64,000 bases of DNA. Source: Bedellia somnulentella (lineage: Eukaryota > Arthropoda > Insecta > Lepidoptera > Bedelliidae). The position numbers and the translations under genes were made by a program. Location: the NCBI GenBank assembly GCA_963576735.1, contig OY755177.1, forward strand, positions 3,410,001-3,474,000, written 5' to 3'. The notes beneath the pieces were generated by a model. It worked only from the letters and a program-made list of their open reading frames with translations, was not told the DNA's origin and ran no database searches. Below, in pieces: positions 10,446 through 18,900 of this stretch (positions within the stretch are counted from its first letter, which is position 1; each line of letters starts with the position of its first letter).

Positions 10446-10734
10446 ATAGCGTTTTACTCAACTCAACTTCAACCCATTCTAAAAAACAACTTATGTTCGT
10501 AGATACTAAACCGTTTATATGAGCGCTCTCACAGAAATCACAAAACTACTCTATTCAGGAGTGCTCTAAGTAGTAATCATTGCTCTAAATTTCACAAAGC
10601 TTGAGCCTCTGAAAGAAGAAACCTCAGATATTACAAAAACAACACTACCCATGCGAAGCTGGGCCAATCCACTATTCTATAATAAAACAGTCTAACCATT
10701 ATTAATTCATAGAAAAATAAAAAACTTTTAATCT

Positions 10735-10905
10735 CGAATTTAAATCTTCTTGTTTATGAAAACCTCAGGCGGGGATTAGTAATGTGGCAGCCATTGACAC
10801 GGTAGCTCAATTGGCAAGAGCGACGGGGGCGTATACCCGAGGTCGCGGGTTCGAATCCCGCCTGTGTCGAAATTTTTCTTTCCTTTATTTATTCTTTATT
10901 TATTT
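10735..10905 (+). repeat. T-module repeat, copy 2
   Basis: Starts with the TTTATGAAAACCTCA and GGGGATTAGT arm, then GGCAGCCATT, the tRNA-like core, and CGAAATTTTTCTTTCC. The arm sits upstream of the core here, so the module is rearranged relative to the plain order arm-after-core. Confidence 0.7.
10796..10868 (+). ncRNA. tRNA-like core of T-module copy 2
   Basis: Same fold as 8681-8751 but with GACGGGGGCGTATACCCGA, which makes the anticodon loop 8 nt over a 4-bp stem. A and B boxes are intact. Confidence 0.6.
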
Positions 10906-11549
10906 TAATCTCGACCTTTTTTTCAAGCATTTTAAGGCATGCCTCTATTCTAAATAGAAAATGACTACTTTCTCTCTCAATGCATTATAAACGGACTTAA
11001 AATCAATACGGAGTTTATAATACCTTTGAGACCCATTTAATTTGCGATGAACTAAGTTTAGTTATTCCAGTTGGTGTCCGTTGCAATAGTGAAATAACTC
11101 ATAGTTAGTGTTTGAAAGTTTTGGTAGTCAAGACGATTTTACCTAGTACTGTTTATTTGTACGAAAGTTCAGGATGTTGCACTCAGTACTTAGATATTAT
11201 ATTTGTGTTATATCAGATATTCTACTAAAACGTGTCGGCAGAAATGATATTAATTTATTATTTAAATCTTGCACATAAAAATATACTTAATCAATACAAT
11301 CACACATTGCAACATTACAATTACGTGTATTTCATACACTTTTTATTTGTGGTTAAAATTTGTGTTATTTATACATTCTTAAAGAATTTTCTTGTCGAAT
11401 ACCGATCATTTGAAGATCTCTGGTATTTTTTAAATGTATATTAAAATAAGTTTAATATATAACAAATATACTAATGACTATAAATCATAGAAATGGTAAT
11501 CAGGGCTTTGGAATATAAAGTTCCATAAAAAATTTTGGAAGTTTCTGGG
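10906..11549. other. AT-rich DNA, nothing recognised
   Basis: Only small open frames of low-complexity composition. Confidence 0.4.
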
Positions 11550-11553
11550 TTAA
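11550..11553. repeat. TTAA target duplication (left, piggyBac)
   Basis: TTAA precedes the terminal CCCACTTGTTAC. The matching right side is GTAACAAGTGGG then TTAA at 22822-22825. Confidence 0.85.
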
Positions 11554-11745
11554 CCCACTTGTTACTACCGTCGTTTTAAAACAACAGCATGAATAATAAA
11601 ATCTACATCGAAATGTGGGTAGTTTAATTGAAATTTTATAATGTGATTTCTTTCGTCAGTGCAGCATCTAACCGAGGAAAAATACAGTTTACATCAAGAT
11701 ATTACGTGTTTTTTGTATAAATATCTATAAAATACGAAAAATAAT

Positions 11746-12913
11746 CATGTCTTTTCAAGGGTAAGTACAATATCATTTGAATATAATATTGGCCTGAAGT
11801 TACATTTAACTTGTTGTTATAACGTAGTTTTATCTATGCAGGAAAATAATATGCCTTACAATTAACATTTTGGTACCTTTTTTGTCGAAAAAAGTAGGTG
11901 TTGTTTATAAACGACGATCGTAAAATGAACTACCTTACCTACTTATGCAGTGAGGATGAGGACGGTGCATAGAAATACATTCTTCCTACTTGAAATCTTA
12001 TGTGTTACCTACGCTTTTATTGTTTTATCTGTGTTTTTGAAGTAGGTATTTCTTATTATTACAGATCTCGTTTCCACTCTTTGAGGCTTCATGAAATCGT
12101 TGAAGAATTGGAGAAGGACGATGACGGTCCTTTGCCAGATTCCATCGTAATACTTCCTCCAGATAATTGTAACGGTAATGTGACCGATTTGGAAGAGCTT
12201 AAAAATAGAGGTTTTAGAGCTACTGGTACAATAAGGGAGAACCGAACTAGTAAGTGTCCTTTGCCCCCAAACAAAGAGAAGCAAAAAACTGAGAGGGGGT
12301 CTTTTCAGTACAAATCTTCTAGGGCAGAAGATATTGTCGTGTGCAAATGGAACGACAACAGTGTGGTGACTGTTGCTTCCAATTCTCAAAAAGTATTGCC
12401 TCCGTCAAAAGTCAAACGTTTCTCTCAAAAAGAAAAGAAATTCATCCATATGGATTAGCCGGCCCTAATAAAGTCCTATAATGAAAATATGGGGGGCGTA
12501 GACAGGTCTGATCAAAATATTGGGCCCTATAGGACTTCAATTAGGGGCAAGAAATGGTATTTCTGTTTATTTTCTTACTGTATCGATATGGCACTGCACA
12601 ATGCCTGGTAGCTGTATAAAAACGATGGTGGTGAATACGATTATCTAAAGTTCAGAAGAAGTGTGTCATGTTGTTTACTGGAGACATACAGAAAAACAGA
12701 TCATCGTATGCCAGGTCGGGCTTCCGGTAGTTTACATGAATCTTCACGATATGATAACATAGGACATATCGTAACATATCGCCCTAAACAACTGCGTTGT
12801 GGATATTGTCACAAACATGCCAATTTTTTTGCGTAAAATGTAACGTCACGTTGCACCCCAGAGATTGTTTTGCAGCCGATAGGCTTATGCTTTTAACATT
12901 GCTTCAATGTTAA
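11746..12913 (+). pseudogene. piggyBac transposase (DDE_Tnp_1_7) remnant, two exons
   Basis: A mini-exon ATGTCTTTTCAAGG (11746-11759 plus one base) meets a GTAAGT donor at about 11761. An acceptor TTATTACAG ends at 12064, and the joined frame continues as SRFHSLRLHEIVEELEKDDD. After this acidic N-terminus the frame jumps straight to LKNRGFRATGTIRENR, normally several hundred residues downstream, so the region holding the first catalytic aspartates is gone. NMGGVDRSDQNI, KKWYF and MALHNAW are the conserved C-terminal half. In-frame stops occur at 12456 and 12609, and a one-base frameshift in the T run near 12826 breaks the Cys-rich finger (CGYCHKHANFF). Dead gene. Confidence 0.88.
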
Positions 12914-12917
12914 AAGC
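12889..12917. repeat. 13-bp hairpin at the transposase 3' end
   Basis: GCTTTTAACATTG, CTT, then the exact complement CAATGTTAAAAGC. It spans the decayed stop region of the piggyBac frame. It may be a terminator-like or random palindrome; function unknown. Confidence 0.8.
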
Positions 12918-12998
12918 GTTCCTACATACATATACATTATTCAATAAAAGAAGTACTTATATTGAAATATATTTTGTTTCAATCAACTCACCATGAAC

Positions 12999-13003
12999 CC
13001 TTG
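12999..13003. repeat. target site duplication CCTTG (left, BEL/Pao)
   Basis: CCTTG directly left of the LTR is repeated at 22649-22653 directly right of the other LTR. Confidence 0.93.
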
Positions 13004-13223
13004 TGTTCGGGCTGCTCCCGATTATGTGACTGATAATATAATAAAATGATAAACTGATAGTAAATGAAAACTGTATTAATGAAGAATAACTTAAATGTAA
13101 CTGATAACTGATGAGCACGCGTAGCTGTCTTGATAGCTATAAACGAACTGAATAAATAATTAAATAAAACTAATAGATGAAGTAAAATGCTGACGCACGC
13201 TTCTGTACGACCTAACTCGTACA
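13004..13223 (-). repeat. 3' LTR of BEL/Pao element (intact, Helitron-free)
   Basis: 220 bp. On the minus strand it starts TGTACGAG and ends CCCGAACA. It holds the empty Helitron site GACTGA/TAATATAATA at 13033/13034. A GGGAAGA polypurine tract abuts it on the inner side (13224-13230, minus strand). Confidence 0.93.
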
Positions 13224-13327
13224 TCTTCCCGGGCGGGAGAAATGGGGTTAGTAGTAGTGATAAAACTATAATGATGGCTTATGAGGTGCAAATGATTGTG
13301 ATACATCATGATCGACATATTCTGATT

Positions 13328-13661
13328 CAAATAATGTTTGTGTTAGTAAGTAACGCTAAACTAAAATATGCACTATATTGTTTATATTGTAATATTTCAC
13401 TAGTTGCAGGAACGAACTGACAACTTAGTATTATTAAACATCCTTTGACACGAACGAAACTTGGTTTAGTACTGGTGATGACCCTAAATTTTTTCAAATA
13501 ATGTTTGTGTTAGTAAGTAACGCTAAACTAAAATATGCACTATATTGTTTATATTGTAATATTTCACTAGTTGCAGGAACGAACTGACAACTTAGTATTA
13601 TTAAACATCCTTTGACACGAACGAAACTTGGTTTAGTACTGGTGATGACCCTAAATTTTTT
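13328..13661. repeat. 167-bp tandem duplication at the env 3' end
   Basis: 13328-13494 and 13495-13661 are the same sequence with period 167. The right copy holds the last codons and stop of env. The left copy repeats them in the 3' untranslated part, outside the frame in use. Confidence 0.93.
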
Positions 13662-15916
13662 CTTGATCGTTTGCTTTCTACGATTGCTGATTTCGTGCTT
13701 AGGTTTTTGGCAGATTTTCGAACAAAGTCGTTCACTTCACTATAAACACTACACTTGTCACTGCTGGATGGCACTGGGGTGCTGTGCGTTGCAGCGGGCG
13801 GTGCGCGGGGCGCGGGTGGCGGCGAGGAGCCGGCTGGCGGCGCGCCGGCCCGCACGCGGAGACGGCGGTATGCCAACGCTATGGCTATCACTGCTAGCAG
13901 CGCGTACATCGTATAGATTGCAGCGTAGTGGTGGATGGTATGAGAGGCCACCCCTTCTAATAACGGCTGACTCTTCTGCATGGTTTTGATTTTCTCTTCG
14001 ATCTCTTTCATTTGACGAGAATGTGGGTTAAGTTCTGATTGATCTTCAGTAACTGAACCATTTAGTATGGATACATTTATGATGTGGTTGATTTGTGAAA
14101 TTTCCGGTATTTTTATTTCTGAGCTTACGGTCATTTTACTGATCTCTAATCTGTGAGAATATAAAAAGAAATCCGCTGATTTAATAATGCATCCTTGATC
14201 GATGTTAAAAAATCCGTAATTTTTCAGTTGCACCTGGGTGATATGGTCGTCGCATACTAGCTTTATATGGGTTGGTTCGCAATAAAAATAAAAATATTTG
14301 TTTAATTTTGTCAGTTCTATCCACCTGTTCTCGCATGACTTGGTAATAGTTTCACATGATTTGAAATAGGGATTCTTTTTGCAGAAACTCTTATCGTCCT
14401 TGATATAATGAATTCTGTTTTTGACGTTGCATAGTAAGATTTCGGGGTTTTTATGTATGCAAGCTTTTATATCTTGTTCAGTGATATCTATGAATGAGTC
14501 TTGTCTGAGGTTTACGGCAACATACTCTGACACTGGTACTATCGCAATTTCTTTGTTGTGGTCTAGTAAGCGTGGAATAGGTATGATTCTTGATATCTCA
14601 TACAAGTCGTCACCGATGAGTGGAATCAGGATTTCAAATATAATGTATCTTGTGGTTACCCGGGCTCGAACTTCCAATAAATTATATATTTCTGATAAGC
14701 TGTCTGTTTTCATGATAGGTAAGGAGAAGTCTTTCGGTAGCTGTTCTGTAATAGTTCCCAACTCGTGTCTCAACTGATCAGGGGTAATAAGGTGAAAGTT
14801 GAACTTTCCATTATAAATATTAGTAACAGTATCAAGTAGTGTAAGCTGTATTTTGTTCAATGTAGATACAATATTATTTGCAATCATAGCGGTGGTTATA
14901 AAGTCGTTCATGATCGATAGATTTTGCATGTTGCTTTGCATCTGATATACTGATTTATCTAAGGTATTGAATTTTCGGGTTATAAATTTGTAGTGCTTAT
15001 CGATCACACTTTCCGTACGTTTTAACATGTTAAACTCAGCCTCAACTATTGAAGTACTGTTTTTCCAAAGCGAGGCCAAATGTTTCTGATTTTCATTAAC
15101 AAGATTTATATCTCGTTCATATTGTTCGGCAAAACGAGCATCAAGTACACCAAACAAACTATTTGCTGCGTATCCAATTACATCGATAAGGCCGCGTCGC
15201 TGCCGGTGACTGCTAGACGAGGTGTCGCCATTATGATTAGTTAGGATATTATTATTGTATTCGAGTTCGGCCACCTCATGATTAAGCTGCAACATAATAC
15301 CTTCACAGTGCGACGAGTCTTTTATTTTCATACATAAATTGTTTAGGTAGGTTATGTACCTTTGAAGAGCCATGTTACCGTCTCGATAAGGTTGAGTATC
15401 GTAAAACACAATTAAGCGCCATTTATCTCTTATCAATTGCATGTCTGTAATGCGATCGAAGTATACGCTATTATTGTTTTGGAGTGTTGTCATGTTGTAG
15501 GCGCATTCTGAGGGCGGGGTTGACAGAAGTACTAAACATAATGTTAATAATGAAGATAAGACAAATCCTACTGTTTTCCTTGATCTTGAAACTGATTTTG
15601 GTTGTGGCTCAGGAATGTCTTCCTTAACTGATTTTATTTGTGTTTCTGACTGATGAACGGGTAAGACACAGAGTTTGAGGATTGGTCTTCTCAATATGCC
15701 ATTTTTTGTCTTTACTGTCACAACTCGGACATAACCATCTGTACCAGGATGTAATTCCAATACCCGACCTAGATACCATTTGCCTGGTGGAAGGTTGTCT
15801 TCTTTTATTATGACGACGTCATTGATTTTAATATTTGCTTGTGGCTGCCTCCACTTGCTTCTTATTGATAGGTTGCTCAAATATTCATCTCGCCAACGAC
15901 GCCAAACATCATTCAC
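13601..15916 (-). CDS. env: DUF5641 tail plus baculovirus F-like envelope protein
   Basis: 771 codons open from GTG at 15916. No ATG lies at the start, and residues 1-90 (WRRWRDEYL, PPGKWYLGRVLELHPG) are the DUF5641 end of pol, so this frame is a continuation of gag-pol and not an independent start. From residue 100 it is envelope-like: a hydrophobic signal segment at about 116-133, a furin-type site RQRR at 238-241, then GLIDVIGYAANSLFGVLD, matching the style of baculovirus F and insect errantivirus fusion peptides. Several Cys and N-glycosylation sites lie mid-protein, with one transmembrane segment at about 662-683 and an 88-residue Pro-rich cytoplasmic tail. Expected role is membrane fusion; whether it is expressed is unknown. 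How env would be released (splicing or cleavage) is not visible. Confidence 0.85.
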   Translation of the reverse strand: MNDVWRRWRDEYLSNLSIRSKWRQPQANIKINDVVIIKEDNLPPGKWYLGRVLELHPGTDGYVRVVTVKTKNGILRRPILKLCVLPVHQSETQIKSVKEDIPEPQPKSVSRSRKTVGFVLSSLLTLCLVLLSTPPSECAYNMTTLQNNNSVYFDRITDMQLIRDKWRLIVFYDTQPYRDGNMALQRYITYLNNLCMKIKDSSHCEGIMLQLNHEVAELEYNNNILTNHNGDTSSSSHRQRRGLIDVIGYAANSLFGVLDARFAEQYERDINLVNENQKHLASLWKNSTSIVEAEFNMLKRTESVIDKHYKFITRKFNTLDKSVYQMQSNMQNLSIMNDFITTAMIANNIVSTLNKIQLTLLDTVTNIYNGKFNFHLITPDQLRHELGTITEQLPKDFSLPIMKTDSLSEIYNLLEVRARVTTRYIIFEILIPLIGDDLYEISRIIPIPRLLDHNKEIAIVPVSEYVAVNLRQDSFIDITEQDIKACIHKNPEILLCNVKNRIHYIKDDKSFCKKNPYFKSCETITKSCENRWIELTKLNKYFYFYCEPTHIKLVCDDHITQVQLKNYGFFNIDQGCIIKSADFFLYSHRLEISKMTVSSEIKIPEISQINHIINVSILNGSVTEDQSELNPHSRQMKEIEEKIKTMQKSQPLLEGVASHTIHHYAAIYTMYALLAVIAIALAYRRLRVRAGAPPAGSSPPPAPRAPPAATHSTPVPSSSDKCSVYSEVNDFVRKSAKNLSTKSAIVESKRSRKNLGSSPVLNQVSFVSKDV

Positions 15917-18900
15917 AATTTTTTTGGGTTAAGTGCCATCTTGTTCTGAGATCTGTTTCCGTATTATGTATGGTTAGCGTCGGTCCACTAGATAGAAAGT
16001 GTGACGGAGTGAGTACGTCTAAGTCATTCGGATCTTCAGTTAGTGCACACAGTAGTCTTGAATTTAAGCACGCCTCTACCTGGGTAAGCAGAGTGGAGTA
16101 TTCTTCAAATGTGAGTTTCTGCTCTCCGATGACTCTTTTGAGGTGAAATTTGACGCTCTTCACTGCGGCCTCAAAAAGACCATTTCCCGAAGGCCATGAT
16201 GGTGAATTGAAATGAAACTTGATATTCATGTCATTTAACTCGGGATGCATATCTTCATTAATAGATTTGATTATTTCGCGATACTCTTGTTGTAGTACGC
16301 GACTAGAGCCGACAAAATTCGTACCATTATCGCTATAAATGTCACTTGGTGTTCCTCTTCGGGCTGCCATTCTTCTTAGTGCTGCCATGAATGCAGAGGT
16401 CGATAAGTCCGAGACCAATTCCAAATGTACAGCCTTAGTGGCCATGCACACGAACACAGATATATAGCCCTTTGTTGTTTTTATTCCGCGGCCCTTGTTG
16501 GATTTGACAAAAATGTGCCCTGTAAAGTCCACGCCCACTTTTTTGAAAGGGCGAGAGATATTTACTCTTGGTTCTGGCAAATTTCCCATTATTTGTGGAG
16601 TAAACGTAGGGTTCTGTTTCTTGCATATGACACATAGCCGAATGCGTTTTTTGACTGCGTTGTATCCACCAATAACCCAATATTTGCGTCTGACAAAGGC
16701 GGTGGTTAATCGCGCTCCTCCGTGATATGTGGACTTGTGAGCCTGATCAATGATGAGATCTGCAAGTCTTGTATTATTGGGGATAATAGCTGGGTGTTTC
16801 ATTTCCGGATCCAATGCGGCATTTTGGAGCCTGCCACCTATTCTAATAATTCCATCTACATCTAAAAATGGATTGAAAATACTAAGTTTACTTTTCTTGC
16901 TTACGTTTTGATTTTCATTTAAGTTTGTTATTTCATTAAAAAATATTTCTCTTTGTGTGAATTTTACTATGAAGGACGTGGCTGTCTTAAGTTCAGCTAA
17001 AGTCAGGTTTTTTCTATTTTCAGTTCTGTATGTGAATCTCAGTACCCAGGCCAGTATTCTAGTCGCTCTTGTTATTGTACTTTGCTTGTTTAAAATCTGC
17101 TTTATGACGTTGTTTTCGAAGGATACTGTTACATTGACTTGCTTATTTTTCTTAAGCTCTTCATTTGTGTTATACATTTGATTTAAAGGTTCTGGTTCGA
17201 ATGTTGTTAACCACTGCGGACCCATCCACCACATCTTTAATTCTTTTAGTTGGATAGCGGTGAGGCCCCGACTTGCACAGTCAGCTGGATTTTCTTTTGA
17301 TTTAACGTATCGCCAAGTATCTGCCGGCATGATTGTTGTAACTTGTGTTACGCGGTTTGCAACAAATGGCTTCCAACGATCTGATGGCCCGCTAAGCCAA
17401 CCAAGCACAGCCATGGAATCACTCCAGCCATAGGCTTGCACCGTATAATTTCTCAGACTTTTTACAATTTTATCCATCAATTTGGCTAATAATAAAGCGC
17501 CGCAAAGCTCAAGTCGTGGCAAGGATGTGCTTTTGTTTAACGGGACTACTTTAGTTTTTGCTGCTACTAAAGTAATAGTCACTCCGGTGGCTTTTTTAAT
17601 TTTACAATAAACCACGGCTGCATATGCTTTAGTGCTGGCATCGCAGAAACCGTGAAGTTCACATATTTCATTCTCTTCTGTTTGAATCCACCTGGGTACT
17701 TGATAGGTACTAATAATTTCTATACTGCTCTTTATCTTATTCCACTCGTCACATATGTGTTGCGGAACAGGCTCGTCCCACTGTGTGTTGGTTTTCCACA
17801 CATCTTGAAATAGTATTTTTAGTTTAGTGGTAAGCGGGGCAAGCCAGCCGAGAGGGTCAAAGAGCTTAGATATATCTGATAGAAGCACTCTCTTGGTTGG
17901 TCGTTCACACACTGAAAAGTCTTTAGATTGAAATGTGAAATTATCAGTGTGTGGGTTCCATCCAAGCCCTAAGGCTTTGGTTGATTCATTCTGCTTGAAA
18001 TCAAAATTTTCTTGATTGTCTATGTCTGCTTTTACGGATTGTAGTAACTTGGGTGTATTAGACTTCCACTTTCGTAAATTAAAACCGCCTGACTTAAGGA
18101 GGCTTATCATATCTGATTGTATTTGTTTAGCACCATCTATTGAATGTGCCCCATAGATCAAGTCATCCATGTAGAACGATTCTTCGAGAACACAAGGAGC
18201 TAAACTGTTGGGGTAGTTCTTCTTCTCATCATGAGCCAGCTGTTTAAGGGTTCTCATGGCTAGAAAAGGCGCTGCTTTGGTTCCGTACGTAACTGTGGTG
18301 AGCTTAAAGTCTTGCAACTGCTTTTTGTTACTATCTCTCCAAAAGATCATTTGCAGGTATTGATCTTCTTGATTTATCCATATTTGTCGAAACATTTTCT
18401 CAATATCAGCGGTAAAAGCAAATTTGAATTGGCGCCATTTGATTATGAGGCTCTGAATATCTTGTTGCAAATTAGGGCCGCGACACATTACTTCATTTAA
18501 ACTTACACCCGTTGATGTTTTTTGAGACGCATTAAATACTACACGTAACTTAGTAGTAGTAGACTCCTCACGTGTCACACAATGATGAGGTAAATAACAA
18601 TGAGTAATATTATTGTTATCTTTCATTGAAGGTGTCATATGACCGAGAGCTAAATACTCATCGATAAAAGATTTATAATTTACTGCCGTAACTTGATTTT
18701 TACTGAGTCTCTGCTCCAACTTATAAAATTGTGCCATTGCTTTTGCTCTCGATTGCCCTAATAATTCTTGGTAATTATCTTTGAGAGGCAACCGGACCTC
18801 ATAGCGTCCATCTGACCGTCTGATTGTGGTATCTTGATAGTATTTTAGGCACATTAAGTCGGACTCGGACAAGTCAGTCTGTTCGGAAGTTATCTCTTCG

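Larger units (their letters stand above)
9279..10675 (+). mobile_element. non-autonomous Helitron, decayed 3' end, carrying an insertion
   Basis: Begins TC after an A, with the family's AATAAATCTGTAGAGAGGTC close to its 5' end, and matches the copies at 21459-22458 and 41059-42028. It ends ACCCATGCGAAGCTGGGCCA, then ATCCACTAT, so the canonical CTAG has mutated and the right limit is approximate. No Rep/helicase frame is present. A 416-bp foldback element (9944-10359) interrupts it. Confidence 0.8.

Noticed and set aside
15914..15916. Independent start codon for the env frame
   Set aside because: The codon is GTG and the first 90 residues are the continuation of pol. Treating it as a true initiation site is not supported.
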